A DNA stretch of 64,000 bases from Clostridium sp. 'White wine YQ' (GCF_028728205.1 NZ_JAQYUU010000009.1:62001-126000), one strand, 5' to 3'. Shown: positions 26,521 to 36,566, counted from the stretch's first letter. Translations and numbers: made by a program. The notes: generated by a model from the letters alone, not told the origin.

Positions 26521-27963
26521 TCTCTTTAAGTATTTGCTTGAAATATAGACTCCATACCCCTGAACAATTGTTAGAAGAGGAATCATAAAATATTTATACC
26601 TTGTTTGAATCTCAATAAAGAAATGAACAGATGCATAGCCAGCGATTAAAAGAAGGATTAACATGTTTTTATTATACTTCTTTTCTTTAAATAAAAATAA
26701 TGCTGCTATTATTGAATAGAAGGCCATTGCAATGAACTCTATTCGCTCAGTACCTATAATAGAGATATTTAAAATTCGTTTATTTAAATACTGACATGTC
26801 CAGTAGGTTGAGTCATCGGGGCCTGACCACATAACAAGAACCTTATCTTTTATTAAAGATGCTAATTTAGGTACATTAGACACTCTTTCCTTAATTAGCG
26901 GAATTTCTAACTTTTTGCGTTCTTCAGGATCTTTTATATTATATAAATAGCTATCATCTTTTTCAGAGTATTGGCCTTTGGTATCATAATTAAGTCCAGT
27001 TACAAATTTCCAAAGAGGGTCCCTATTAGTTAATTTATAAGGAGTAATTCCTTTTGCAATAAATATATAACTAGCTAAGTTCATTATAACTAAGTAGGAT
27101 AAAATGATTAAACCTAGGCTTGAAAAAGTATGCTTTATGTTAACAAAGTTAAAATCTTTTATAAGCATTAAAATTAAATAAATAATTATTGCTAATAAAA
27201 TAAGTGAACCTAAAGGTCTATTTATATTTCCAAGAGCAACTAAAATACCTAAGATAATTGCTCTAACAGGAAAAGATAAGTTGCTACATAAATAGACATA
27301 AATGCCTAATAAGAATAAAAAAGTCGCAATATGTTCATTTGTAAGAGCAGAGGTCATAACTAGGCTGGATATGTAAATTGAGTAGAAAAAACCACTTACT
27401 CTTCCTGAAGTTTCGTTAAAGATTTTACTACCTATTTTATAAACCAACAGAGTAGTTCCTAAGCAATAAAATATATTTAATAATTTGATTATTAATGGGT
27501 TAGTTGTGTGGAATAAACTCATAACCAATGCCTCATAACCACTAAACCCAAATTGGTAAACCCATAGGTTGAAATAGCTTCTATCAATTGTTGAATAATC
27601 GCCGCTTATTAATTTAGTAGCAGTTTCGTACATAATCTTAAAATCAGAAGTTATAGGGGATTTGATTAATAGTACCCATATAATTCTTGTAGCTAGAGTT
27701 AATATTATTAAAAATACTATATATTGTTTACTGGTTAATTTATTAGTCAACCATATTATTGGTTTTGATATTAAAATAAGCAGAGCTGTCATTATAGCAA
27801 AACCAATAATAACTAAAAGAATTTTAAAAAATATATTTATATTTAAAGCATTAACTGAAATACTAAAAAAGCCTAATATGACAAATAGTAAAAATAAGCT
27901 AACGAAAAAAATAATTATGTTACCTAGTATATTAAAAAATTTGTTTTCTTTAAAAAAAATCAT
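26518..27963 (-). CDS. Glycosyltransferase 39-like membrane protein
   Basis: A 481-residue protein with about 11-12 membrane helices. An early loop contains a Lys-Ser-Pro-x-x-Ser-Asp acidic motif (SPITSDFKIMYE), as expected for GT-C fold transferases using polyprenyl-phosphate sugars. A C-terminal FFIEIQTRYKYFMIPLL region is typical of PMT/GT39-like proteins. It follows the GT2 enzyme at 27980 by 16 bases; the pair probably decorates a cell-surface polymer or protein. Confidence 0.8.
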   Translation of the reverse strand: MIFFKENKFFNILGNIIIFFVSLFLLFVILGFFSISVNALNINIFFKILLVIIGFAIMTALLILISKPIIWLTNKLTSKQYIVFLIILTLATRIIWVLLIKSPITSDFKIMYETATKLISGDYSTIDRSYFNLWVYQFGFSGYEALVMSLFHTTNPLIIKLLNIFYCLGTTLLVYKIGSKIFNETSGRVSGFFYSIYISSLVMTSALTNEHIATFLFLLGIYVYLCSNLSFPVRAIILGILVALGNINRPLGSLILLAIIIYLILMLIKDFNFVNIKHTFSSLGLIILSYLVIMNLASYIFIAKGITPYKLTNRDPLWKFVTGLNYDTKGQYSEKDDSYLYNIKDPEERKKLEIPLIKERVSNVPKLASLIKDKVLVMWSGPDDSTYWTCQYLNKRILNISIIGTERIEFIAMAFYSIIAALFLFKEKKYNKNMLILLLIAGYASVHFFIEIQTRYKYFMIPLLTIVQGYGVYISSKYLKR

Positions 27964-27979
27964 AATTAGCCCTCATTTT

Positions 27980-28939
27980 TTATTCTAAATCTTTATTTAA
28001 GATAGTTTCTATATTATATCTTGGTCTTCTTTTAACTTCTGTATAAATTTTTCCAATATATTCTCCCACTAGTCCAATTGATAATAATTGAACTCCGCCA
28101 ATAAACCATATAGATAAGATTAATGATGTCCATCCAGAAGTAACATTACCTGTAAAATATGATACAAGAGAATATATTGCTGCAAAAATACTAACAAAAG
28201 CAATTATAAATCCTATAGAGGTAATAAATCTTATTGGTGTAACACTAAAAGATGTGATTCCTTCAAGTGCAAAATTTAGCATTTTTTTTAATGGATACTT
28301 AGATTCTCCAGCAAAACGCTCATGTCTTTCATAATAGACAGAGGTTGAGTTATAACCAATCAAAGGAACAATTCCCCTTAAAAAAAGATTTCTTTCTTTA
28401 TAATTGTCTAATTCTTCTACAGCTCTTTTGCTCATTAGACGAAAATCTGCATGGTTATAAACAGTTTTAACTCCCATAACATGCATTAATTTGTAAAATG
28501 CTAATGCAGTATTCCTCTTAAAAAAGGTATCACTTTCTCGAGAAGAGCGAACTCCATAAACAATATCAAAGCCTTCATGATATTTATCTACCATTTCTTC
28601 TATCACATTAACATCATCCTGCAAGTCAGCATCTATTGAAACTATCATATCAGACGTTTTAGCAGCTTCCATCAATCCTGCCATTACTGCATTTTGATGA
28701 CCTGCATTTTTAGCAAGCTTTATTCCACAAGCATAGGCTGCAGAACTATTAAGTTCAGATATTAAGTGCCAGGTTTTGTCCTTGCTACCATCATCAACAT
28801 AGATAATTGCACTTTTATTGCTTATTTTTTCATTTTTAATTAATTTATCTAAAAGCTTAGATAGTTCATGATGGGTTGTTGGTAAAACTTCTTCCTCATT
28901 AAAGCATGGGACAACGATAGATAAGATTGAATTCTTCAT
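27980..28939 (-). CDS. GT2 glycosyltransferase, GtrB/bactoprenol type
   Basis: A 319-residue enzyme. The N-terminal GT2 domain has VVPCFNEEEVLP, DDGSKDKT and the DAD motif SIDADLQDD. Two C-terminal helices (about 230-295) anchor it. This is the GtrB/YkcC class that makes polyprenyl-phosphate-sugar on the inner membrane face, to be used by a GT-C partner such as 26518-27963. No gtrA-like flippase is seen nearby. Confidence 0.9.
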   Translation of the reverse strand: MKNSILSIVVPCFNEEEVLPTTHHELSKLLDKLIKNEKISNKSAIIYVDDGSKDKTWHLISELNSSAAYACGIKLAKNAGHQNAVMAGLMEAAKTSDMIVSIDADLQDDVNVIEEMVDKYHEGFDIVYGVRSSRESDTFFKRNTALAFYKLMHVMGVKTVYNHADFRLMSKRAVEELDNYKERNLFLRGIVPLIGYNSTSVYYERHERFAGESKYPLKKMLNFALEGITSFSVTPIRFITSIGFIIAFVSIFAAIYSLVSYFTGNVTSGWTSLILSIWFIGGVQLLSIGLVGEYIGKIYTEVKRRPRYNIETILNKDLE

Positions 28940-29112
28940 TATATTACCTCGTATATAAATTTAATTAGTCTATAGAAAAATTTGTCTATTATTTACCATA
29001 ATATTATACAATATTTGCGTAAAATTAAAACCTTAAAATGTAAAATTATAATTTCTTAAAAAACTGATACATTATATATTATTGCATTTTGTGGAAATAA
29101 TATTAGTACAAT

Positions 29113-29154
29113 AAAAAAGGGCTAAGATAACAATAGATGTTTTCTTAGTCCTTT
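29113..29154 (-). terminator. Terminator of the MATE gene
   Basis: AAAGGGCTAAGATAAC (29116-29131) pairs with GTTTTCTTAGTCCTTT (29139-29154) with two mismatches. The A-run at 29113-29118 forms the U-tract on the minus strand. Confidence 0.7.
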
Positions 29155-29178
29155 GTATACTAATTATTAATTGGTGGT

Positions 29179-30597
29179 TTAAGCTCTCCCTTGAACTCTA
29201 ACACTAGTACTCTTAATATTGAAATCTGCACTTTTAACTTTAAGATCTTTACTAGGCTCAGGTTTAAGAGTTTTCTTCATAAAGTAAATTGAAGTTATTG
29301 CAGATATTCCATCTGATAGAGGGAATGCTATCCATGCACCAATGACACCAAAAGCATTAATAAGTATTAAAGCTATTGGAATAAACACAACTATTTGTCT
29401 GTAAATTGAAAACAAAAATGAGGTTCTTGCATCATCAATTGCTTGATAATAATAGATTGCTATATAGTAAAGTCCTACTGTAGGCAATATACATATACAT
29501 ATTCTAAAGGCTGTAACAGTTTGAGATAATAGGGTAGAATCCTCTAGGAAAACCCCTATTATATTAGGAGTGAATATCATAAGAACGCTCCAGATAGCTA
29601 AAGAGAAAATAGTAACCCATTTTATTGAAGTTTTAAGGGTTTTAAACATTCTTTCTTTGTTACCAGCTCCATAGTTAAAACCAACAATTGGCTGCATTGA
29701 GGAACTTATACCTATTATAGTTACAAACATAAACATAGATATTTTTGTAATAACACCAATCATAACTATTGATGCATCTCCACCTTTTGATAATAACAAG
29801 TTATTTAGTATAACTGAAACTACTGCATCAGATATTTCTATAACAAAGGTTGAGAAACCAACTGTAAATATATCTCTTATTAATTCAGGTGAAAAGCTCT
29901 TAAGTATATTTGAAGAAGAAAGAGATAGATTAATAAAATCTCTTATCTTTATGAATTTATAAACTATAAACGCGAAGGCAAGAAATTGTGAAACAATTGT
30001 AGCTATTGCAGCCCCTTCTATACCAAAGCCTATCATATCAATAAGAATATAGTTTATTATGATGTTTGCTAAAGCACCGATTGAATTTCCATATAAATTA
30101 ATTCTTGTGTCCCCAAGTGAGGTCATAATGTATCCTAAAACAATAGATAGACCTTGGAATAAGGTACCTATTAATATTATTGAAATATAAGTTTTAGCTA
30201 ATGGATATAAAGTTTCACTTGCACCAAGATTCATGATAATAGGTTTACGGAAAACATATATTAATATGGATAATAAGCCTAATGTTAAAAATGTAATTAA
30301 AATACTGTTAATTATGGTTTTTTTTATTCCAGTATAGTTTTTCTCTCCAAGATTTCTGGCTACAAAGGTAGATGTTCCTACGGATATTAACATACCTATG
30401 GCAGTCATAAACCTTTGTACAGGAAAGGCTATGGTTAATGCGCCTATGGCATTGGAACCAATATATCTTCCAACATATATGGTATCAACCATGTTATACA
30501 GCTCAACAACTAATAGAGAAATCATTGCTGGGATAGCAAACTTTAATAGAGTTTTGCTTATATTTCCTTGGGAAAATATCTTGTCATTAACACCCAT
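29179..30597 (-). CDS. MATE-family efflux transporter
   Basis: A 472-residue, 12-helix MATE transporter (KTLLKFAIPAMISLLVVELYNMVDTIYVGRYIG, and the repeat-like PELIRDIFTVGFSTFVIEISD). The frame opens three codons earlier at a GTG that is part of the AGGAGGTGA ribosome site, so ATG 30597 is the true start. It is only distantly similar to the MATE at 16962. The hydrophilic C-terminal tail (KDLKVKSADFNIKST) is longer than usual. Confidence 0.92.
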   Translation of the reverse strand: MGVNDKIFSQGNISKTLLKFAIPAMISLLVVELYNMVDTIYVGRYIGSNAIGALTIAFPVQRFMTAIGMLISVGTSTFVARNLGEKNYTGIKKTIINSILITFLTLGLLSILIYVFRKPIIMNLGASETLYPLAKTYISIILIGTLFQGLSIVLGYIMTSLGDTRINLYGNSIGALANIIINYILIDMIGFGIEGAAIATIVSQFLAFAFIVYKFIKIRDFINLSLSSSNILKSFSPELIRDIFTVGFSTFVIEISDAVVSVILNNLLLSKGGDASIVMIGVITKISMFMFVTIIGISSSMQPIVGFNYGAGNKERMFKTLKTSIKWVTIFSLAIWSVLMIFTPNIIGVFLEDSTLLSQTVTAFRICICILPTVGLYYIAIYYYQAIDDARTSFLFSIYRQIVVFIPIALILINAFGVIGAWIAFPLSDGISAITSIYFMKKTLKPEPSKDLKVKSADFNIKSTSVRVQGRA

Positions 30598-30819
30598 AAT
30601 CGTCACCTCCTAAAAATTTTTCCTATAATACTATTATATTTGTTAAATATAGTAATTCTCAGTGACTTAAAGGAGGTGTTTAAGGTATTAATATGGGGTA
30701 TTGCATTATTTTAAAAAACACAAAAATAGCAGATTAGCACTTAAAAATATATAAACGACCCAGTAATAGTACTTTTTTTACTCAAAAAGCATACTAAAAA
30801 TAAAGTAAATATAAATATA

Positions 30820-30828
30820 TGCTATAAT
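30820..30828 (+). promoter_or_regulatory. Extended -10 promoter of tadA
   Basis: TGCTATAAT at 30820-30828 is a consensus extended -10. No good -35 is visible at 17 bases. It lies about 65 bases upstream of the chosen tadA start. Confidence 0.45.
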
Positions 30829-30892
30829 ATTATTAAAAAAACGTACTTGTTGTATGTATTATGTGCATATTTTTAGAAAGGTAAAGAGAAAT

Positions 30893-31333
30893 ATGAGTTT
30901 TATGGAGGAAGCGCTTAAAGAGGCTTATAAGGCAAAAGAAAAGCTTGAAGTTCCAGTTGGGGCAGTGATAGTCAAAGAAGGAAAAATCATAGCAAAGGCG
31001 CATAATCTAAGAGAGACATTGAAATCTCCATTAGCTCATGCAGAAATATTAGCAATAGATAAGGCTAGTAAAATTATAGGGGATTGGAGATTAAGTGGCT
31101 GTGAATTATATGTTACTTTAGAACCTTGCGTTATGTGTGCAGGGGCTATTATTCAAAGTAGGATAAGTAAAGTACATATAGGAACCTTTGATCCTAAGGC
31201 AGGAGCCTGCGGAACTGCTGCAGATATTTTGAATCATCCATATTTAGATAGCTTTGTAGAAGTAAGTTGGGAATATAATGAGGAATGTAGTAAAGTGTTG
31301 ATAGATTTCTTTAAAGATAGAAGAAATAAATAA
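30893..31333 (+). CDS. tadA: tRNA-specific adenosine deaminase
   Basis: A 146-residue zinc deaminase that makes inosine at the wobble position of tRNA-Arg(ACG). It has His49-Ala-Glu51 (LAHAEILA) and the PCxxC zinc motif at Cys79 and Cys82 (EPCVMCAGA). The frame opens 13 codons earlier, but homologues start near MSFMEEALKEA, so ATG 30893 is preferred; ATG 30902 is possible. In many Bacillota it adjoins ffs and dnaX; here ffs is 13 kb away. Confidence 0.93.
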   Translation: MSFMEEALKEAYKAKEKLEVPVGAVIVKEGKIIAKAHNLRETLKSPLAHAEILAIDKASKIIGDWRLSGCELYVTLEPCVMCAGAIIQSRISKVHIGTFDPKAGACGTAADILNHPYLDSFVEVSWEYNEECSKVLIDFFKDRRNK

Positions 31334-31337
31334 TAAT

Positions 31338-31375
31338 GGCTTGCAAAGATAGAATAAATCTAATTTTTGCAAGCC
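31338..31375. terminator. Terminator between convergent genes
   Basis: GGCTTGCAAA (31338-31347) pairs with TTTGCAAGCC (31366-31375). It lies between tadA and the YiiX-like gene. Confidence 0.6.
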
Positions 31376-31381
31376 AATTCT

Positions 31382-31924
31382 TTAATTCATAAATTGAAGA
31401 TTGTCGATAGAATAGTTAGCCAAAGGACCTTGATATATAACCTCAGCATCTGGAATAGTAAGTAGGTCAGAAGGCTCTACAAAGTTAAGTGGTTTTTCAA
31501 AGTCAAATACATCAGTTTCTTTTAAAATATAGGCTATCAATTCTGAACAGAAAAACCTATTCTTTGCACGATATTCTTTTTTTATCACTCTAAAAAATAT
31601 ACCTCTAAGGTTGTACTTAATTTTCTGTTTATTAAAATCCCAAATCATTTGGCGAATTTTATTATGTTGTTCAGCATTTACTTTAAGTTTAATAACTACA
31701 GCAGGACACTCTGGATAAAAGGAGAAGACTCCTTTATCGATCTCTTCTTTTTTGAAAACTCCTAAGAAGGGGTTACGATAATATTTTCTAGTCATGCTGT
31801 ACATATGATTTAAAGAATCATCAAGAGCAATTGATGAATGGGTATAGGATTTTTTTGTATATAGTCTAATAGCTCTAGCATAAATAGTATTTGTAGAAGT
31901 AAGCAATATATATATTTCTTTCAC
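31382..31924 (-). CDS. YiiX/permuted papain-like hydrolase
   Basis: A 180-residue protein of the circularly permuted NlpC/P60 (YiiX/YebB-like) group. The catalytic His lies in SYTHSSIAL near residue 28 and the Cys in RFFCSELIAYIL near residue 125, in the permuted order His before Cys. There is no signal peptide. Members may act on lipids or wall peptides; the substrate is unknown. GTG start with an upstream AAGGAG. Confidence 0.8.
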   Translation of the reverse strand: MKEIYILLTSTNTIYARAIRLYTKKSYTHSSIALDDSLNHMYSMTRKYYRNPFLGVFKKEEIDKGVFSFYPECPAVVIKLKVNAEQHNKIRQMIWDFNKQKIKYNLRGIFFRVIKKEYRAKNRFFCSELIAYILKETDVFDFEKPLNFVEPSDLLTIPDAEVIYQGPLANYSIDNLQFMN

Positions 31925-32086
31925 TATCCCATCAACTCCTTGTCCACAATTTTAAAATATAACTTAAACACATGGTGATTCTCAACATAAAACACAATAA
32001 TATAATTATATATCAATATGATATAAAAAGAAATTTGAATTTTTTAAATATTTTCTTAAGAAAAACTTAATTATTAGGAGGTAAGG

Positions 32087-33097
32087 ATGAATCTAGTATT
32101 AATAGGTTATGGAGGAGTAGGAAAAGCATTTATAAAGCTATTGAAAGATAAGCATGAAAAGCTTAAAAGTGAAGGATTAGATATAAAAGTTAGAGGAATA
32201 TTAAATTCTAAAGGTGGGGTGTTAAGCAGTAATCCACTAGACCTAATGGAAGTTTTAAATGCAGGTTCATTAGAAAACAACAAAAATTGGAGAGCGGGAA
32301 TTAATTATAGAGATGTATTAACGAAAGAGAAATGTGATTTAATGGTTGAACTGACTCAAACCAATAAAGAAACTGGGGAGCCAGGTCTTACTCACATAAA
32401 ATATGCGTTAGAAAATAATATTAATGTAGTTACTGGAAATAAGGGGCCAATATTAGTTGATTATGAAGGATTAAAGAGAATTAGTGAAGAAAAAGGGGTA
32501 GCCCTTGGGGTTGGTTGTACTACAGGAGGAGCTTTACCTAGCTTAAATTGCGGGTTAATGGACTTAGCTGGTGCAAATATTGAAAAAGTTGAGGGAATAT
32601 TAAATGGAACCAGCAATTTTATTTTAGAAGAGATGGAAAGTGGATTAAGTTTTAATGAGGGGCTTGAAAAAGCACAAAGATTGGGAATAGCGGAGAAAGA
32701 TCCAACCTTAGACATTGAAGGACATGATACAGCAATTAAGATGTTAATTCTTTCAAAAGTAGTGCTTAAAAAGAATATAAATATTAATGAAGTGAAAATT
32801 AAGGGAATTACAGCAGTTTCAAAGGAAGATATATTGAAAGCAAAAAATGAAGGCAAAAGATATAAATTAGTAGGCAGAATCGAATGTAAGGGGAATGAAG
32901 TTAATATAGAGGTTTCACCAATGCGTATAGAAAAAGAAGATATGTTATTTAACATAAATGGCAGAAATAAAGGAGTTAAGTATTATACTGATACATTAGG
33001 AGAAGTCGCTGTAATAGGTGGTGCATCAGGAACTACAAATGCGGCTGCATCAATACTTAGAGATATAATAAATATTCATAACGGATATAAATTTTAG
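32087..33097 (+). CDS. hom: Homoserine dehydrogenase
   Basis: A 336-residue enzyme that reduces aspartate semialdehyde to homoserine for Thr and Met synthesis. It has an N-terminal NAD(P) motif GYGGVGKAF, and the catalytic-domain signature IEKVEGILNGTSNFILEEM with GIAEKDPTLDIEGHDTAIK. It lacks the C-terminal ACT domain of the long form, so it is the short type. It is an isolated gene with AGGAGG ahead and no thrB/thrC alongside. Confidence 0.93.
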   Translation: MNLVLIGYGGVGKAFIKLLKDKHEKLKSEGLDIKVRGILNSKGGVLSSNPLDLMEVLNAGSLENNKNWRAGINYRDVLTKEKCDLMVELTQTNKETGEPGLTHIKYALENNINVVTGNKGPILVDYEGLKRISEEKGVALGVGCTTGGALPSLNCGLMDLAGANIEKVEGILNGTSNFILEEMESGLSFNEGLEKAQRLGIAEKDPTLDIEGHDTAIKMLILSKVVLKKNININEVKIKGITAVSKEDILKAKNEGKRYKLVGRIECKGNEVNIEVSPMRIEKEDMLFNINGRNKGVKYYTDTLGEVAVIGGASGTTNAAASILRDIINIHNGYKF

Positions 33098-33218
33098 TAA
33101 ATAAATCTAGTATACATATTTAACTTTTTTTTAACCATAACGAACACTTAGCATGCATCCTCCATATTATATTAATGAAATAAGTTAAATATCCTAAGAA
33201 TGTAAGAGGAGGATAAAT

Positions 33219-34115
33219 ATGCAAGACAATTTTGAAGTAAATAGTACAGCTCAGCATATTGAACTAAAAGAAGAATGTATAATCGCTAAAAAAGTATATG
33301 GTAGGTGTAGACAACAAGATTGCTTAACTCCTGTTGATGATGTTACAGTGATTCCACCTGGAAAGACAGTTATAAAAATAGACTCAGCTTCTCTTGGAGG
33401 AAAATATAGTATCACAGCTCCATTTTTAATCAGCCATCTTCCTGGCCCAGCTACAGATACTACAATTGCTGTAAATGAAGTTATTGCATTTACTAATGCA
33501 GTAAGGAGTCTTAGAGTAGATTGTTGTGACTTTAGCGTTGGAAATATTGCTGTTACAAACATTGAACCAAGTTGCTTTGGACAAGAAGGTTTCTTTGATG
33601 TAAGTATAACCTATACTTTTAATTTCATCTTAAATCTATTAGATGCAGCTGGAAACGCATTGTCAGTTACTGTAAATTCACCAACTCCAACAACTACTAC
33701 AGATATACCTGCTTTCACAACATGGGAAAAGAAGGTATCTCTATATGGCGGATGTGTTGGTAATAAGATAGTTTCTACTTTTGATTCAATTTATAGCCCA
33801 GCGACAACATACTGCAATGGAAATACTCCACAGGTATATATTCAAGCTACTGGAAATCCATTAACAGCAGTACCTGGAACCTATACAGTATTAGTAAACA
33901 ATGTGCCTACAATAGAATATCGTGCAGACGTAACTATTGGTCTATTTACAATTATTAAACTTTACAGATTTGTTAATCTAAATGTTCAGTCTTCAGGCGA
34001 TTGTGATATACCAACTTGTGCTAATATATTACCAGATGATCCATGCGAATACTTTAACACATTACCATTTCCTTTTGACGAATTTGATCCACCATCACAT
34101 GGGGATTGTTGCTAG
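33219..34115 (+). CDS. Cysteine-rich protein, probable spore coat/exosporium
   Basis: A 298-residue protein without signal peptide or membrane helix. It has about 16 Cys, including the N-terminal KVYGRCRQQDC pattern, CC pairs at mid-chain and C-terminus, and a CDIPTC motif. The middle is beta-rich and Thr-rich. The composition recalls cysteine-rich Clostridium exosporium proteins such as CsxA of C. sporogenes (family knowledge, not verified). A consensus AGGAGG site precedes it and two terminator-like hairpins follow. Confidence 0.6.
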   Translation: MQDNFEVNSTAQHIELKEECIIAKKVYGRCRQQDCLTPVDDVTVIPPGKTVIKIDSASLGGKYSITAPFLISHLPGPATDTTIAVNEVIAFTNAVRSLRVDCCDFSVGNIAVTNIEPSCFGQEGFFDVSITYTFNFILNLLDAAGNALSVTVNSPTPTTTTDIPAFTTWEKKVSLYGGCVGNKIVSTFDSIYSPATTYCNGNTPQVYIQATGNPLTAVPGTYTVLVNNVPTIEYRADVTIGLFTIIKLYRFVNLNVQSSGDCDIPTCANILPDDPCEYFNTLPFPFDEFDPPSHGDCC

Positions 34116-34130
34116 TAAAAAAGCCTGTTG

Positions 34131-34165
34131 AAAGTGGCTCCTTTAATAACTTGGAGCCACTTTTT
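34131..34165 (+). terminator. Intrinsic terminator
   Basis: AAAGTGGCTCC (34131-34141) pairs with GGAGCCACTTT (34153-34163), followed by Ts. Confidence 0.85.
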
Positions 34166-34222
34166 AACAATTTCTTAATTAAAAAGAATGTAATTATATG
34201 TATAACATATTTAAATAAGAGA

Positions 34223-34250
34223 AGAGATGGATTTAACCCATCTCTCTTTT
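34223..34250. terminator. Second terminator-like hairpin
   Basis: AGAGATGG (34223-34230) pairs with CCATCTCT (34238-34245), then CTTTT. It lies 60 bases after the previous terminator and before the convergent gene at 34321. Confidence 0.6.
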
Positions 34251-34320
34251 ATTTATAAAAGGCAAGGAATATCTTTAATATATATTATTAACTTTAAATA
34301 GCTAAATTTAAAAAGTTATA

Positions 34321-34917
34321 TTATACATAAACAACTTCTTCAGAAGCTGAAGTATCAGATCTAGTTACACGAATTGTAATGTTTGCAGGGATGATTAAAG
34401 CAACTAATCCACCAGTAGTTACGATACTTGCTCTTACGAAATATTCAGCAGGATTTAAGGTATCAGGTAATGGTAAAGAAGCTGGAACAGCTGCATAATT
34501 AGTAGTAGTTTCGTTATCTGTGAATTGGAATGCTATTTCATCAGTTAAAGCAGGTACACTAACAGTTACTCCGAGTAAATCTAATATATTCTTTGAAACA
34601 GAATATATTCTATCAGCGTCTGCTGTAGTTGTACCATTACGATAAACATCTAGTACTACAGAAAGAGTACCTGAAGTAGCTCCAGCAATAGCTAATCCAG
34701 AAATATCAATCTGAACAACTCCTTCTACAAGGACATCACTACCAGGGAAGTTTCTAATTAAAGATAAATGATTAATTAGTACAGAGGTAGGTCTTGTAGT
34801 TGCAGCGGTAATATCTGTACCAGTATTTAAACCATTGAATAATTTATCTGAAGTATAATTAGGTAATTTTGTAAGCATAGTTAAGGGTTTAGTGCATCTA
34901 TCAACACAACATGCCAT
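34321..34917 (-). CDS. Hypothetical beta-rich protein with Cys-rich start
   Basis: A 198-residue protein beginning MACCVDRCTKPL, then a long stretch dominated by Thr, Ala, Val and Ile, with alternating patterns that suggest a beta-sandwich. There is no signal peptide. It converges with the Cys-rich protein at 33219. A spore-surface or assembly role is inferred from composition and neighbour only. Confidence 0.55.
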   Translation of the reverse strand: MACCVDRCTKPLTMLTKLPNYTSDKLFNGLNTGTDITAATTRPTSVLINHLSLIRNFPGSDVLVEGVVQIDISGLAIAGATSGTLSVVLDVYRNGTTTADADRIYSVSKNILDLLGVTVSVPALTDEIAFQFTDNETTTNYAAVPASLPLPDTLNPAEYFVRASIVTTGGLVALIIPANITIRVTRSDTSASEEVVYV

Positions 34918-35089
34918 AATGAAAATCCTCCTTAGTTTTGTATTTCAGTACATAATATGTTTTATATGGGAATAGTGTGTAGAAATTTAATAAGAAAGTT
35001 AATATTTAAATTATTGTTTTATAAAAATGTAGATTTAAGAAGTTGTAATGAATATATTAATAAAAAGGATAAACATGAGGAGTGATTCT

Positions 35090-35353
35090 ATGGATAATGT
35101 TTGTATAATTGTGTTCTATTCCTCAAGTGCGAGTTTACAATTATTTAAGATATTAAAAGATAAAAGGTATAAGGTTAATATAATAGCAACACCATGTTCT
35201 GTTTCATCAAGCTGCACTAGGGCTATAGAATTTAGAAAACAAGATTTTGATATTATTGTTAAAGAGATAAAAGATAGTGGAATAGAAATAAAATCTGTAT
35301 ATGAAAAAGTTCTAGAAGGCAAACGCTATAAATATATTCAAGTTATGATATAG
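35090..35353 (+). CDS. DUF3343 putative Se/S carrier protein
   Basis: An 87-residue protein of the DUF3343 family: an N-terminal beta strand CIIVFYSSSASLQLFKILKDK, then IIATPCSVSSSCTRAIEF with two Cys that could carry a persulfide or selenide. AGGAG at about 35076 selects ATG 35090 over the upstream ATG at 35048. It is 11 bases from the class V aminotransferase at 35365, a pairing described for putative selenium or sulfur carriers. Confidence 0.85.
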   Translation: MDNVCIIVFYSSSASLQLFKILKDKRYKVNIIATPCSVSSSCTRAIEFRKQDFDIIVKEIKDSGIEIKSVYEKVLEGKRYKYIQVMI

Positions 35354-35364
35354 GGGTATGAATT

Positions 35365-36507
35365 ATGATATATCTAGATAATGGAGCAACATCGTTTCCT
35401 AAACCTAAAGAAGTATGTGGAGAGGTTGAAAAATGTCTAAAGGAGTATTGTGCTAATCCTGGAAGAGGAGCTCACAATATGTCAATAGAGTGTGATTTTA
35501 AAATAATGCAGTGCAGAGAAAATATATCCAAGCTGTTTAATGTAAAAAATCCTCTAAATGTGATATTTACCTCCAATACTACAGATGCTTTAAATATAGT
35601 TATAAACGGAGTAATTAAGGAAAAAGATCATGTAATTTCATCTTACCTTGAGCATAATTCAGTATTAAGACCCTTAAGGCATAAGGAAAAGCAGGGAACA
35701 GAATTATCCTTAATAAAAGGAGATAAAAATGGAAAGCTTTCAACTGAAGATATTGAAAGAGAAATAAAACCAAATACGAAAGCAATAATATTAAATCATG
35801 GATCTAATGTTATTGGAACAATACAAGATATTGAGAAGATTGGAACCTTAGCGAAAGAGAAGGGAATTTTATTTATAGTAGATGGAGCACAAACTTCTGG
35901 AAAGATAGAAATTGATATGGAGAAATATAATATTGATTTTCTAGCAGTACCTGGACATAAAGGGTTACTTGGGCCACAAGGAACAGGTGCTTTATGTATT
36001 AGGAATAAAATGAGTTTTGAAGCTTTAAAATATGGAGGGACTGGAAGTCAATCAAGCAGTATGGAGCAACCAGATTTTCTTCCTGATAAATTTGAGAGTG
36101 GTACCTTAAACACCCCAGGAATTGTAGGTTTATCTAAAGGAATTGAGTTTATTAATAGGGTAGGGTTAGAAAATATAAAAGAAAAAGAAATTCAACTTAC
36201 TAACTATTTAATTCAAAAACTAAGAATCTTAGATTTTGTCGAATGTTATGGTCCTTTAGATGAGAAGGAAAAAACCTCAATAATATCTTTTAATTTAAAA
36301 GGAATGGAAAGTTCTGAAGTAGGAAGAGCTTTGAATGATAGAGATATATATGTGAGGACGGGATATCATTGCTGTCCATTAGTTCATAAACTAATAGGAA
36401 CTGAAAATAGAGGTACAGTTAGGGTAAGTATAGGATATTTTAATTCAAAGGAAGATTTAGATGAGCTTATATTTTCTTTAAAAGAAATTTATAAAGAAAA
36501 AATTTAA
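35365..36507 (+). CDS. Cysteine desulfurase/selenocysteine lyase-like enzyme
   Basis: A 380-residue PLP enzyme of aminotransferase class V. Seen are the start [12 protein letters not shown], the PLP region [37 protein letters not shown] with Schiff-base Lys in PGHKG, and the active-site Cys loop [11 protein letters not shown] near residue 335. It probably releases sulfur or selenium from Cys/Sec to the DUF3343 protein. No selD, yedF or suf genes lie nearby. Confidence 0.9.
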   Translation: MIYLDNGATSFPKPKEVCGEVEKCLKEYCANPGRGAHNMSIECDFKIMQCRENISKLFNVKNPLNVIFTSNTTDALNIVINGVIKEKDHVISSYLEHNSVLRPLRHKEKQGTELSLIKGDKNGKLSTEDIEREIKPNTKAIILNHGSNVIGTIQDIEKIGTLAKEKGILFIVDGAQTSGKIEIDMEKYNIDFLAVPGHKGLLGPQGTGALCIRNKMSFEALKYGGTGSQSSSMEQPDFLPDKFESGTLNTPGIVGLSKGIEFINRVGLENIKEKEIQLTNYLIQKLRILDFVECYGPLDEKEKTSIISFNLKGMESSEVGRALNDRDIYVRTGYHCCPLVHKLIGTENRGTVRVSIGYFNSKEDLDELIFSLKEIYKEKI

Positions 36508-36526
36508 TAGCTTAAATTAAAAGTGA

Positions 36527-36560
36527 CGATTAAAAAGTTTATATGCAAACTTTTTAATCG
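36527..36560. terminator. Strong hairpin between convergent genes
   Basis: CGATTAAAAAGTTT (36527-36540) pairs perfectly with AAACTTTTTAATCG (36547-36560). T-runs are weak on both sides, but the position fits a shared terminator. Confidence 0.65.
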
Positions 36561-36566
36561 CCATTA

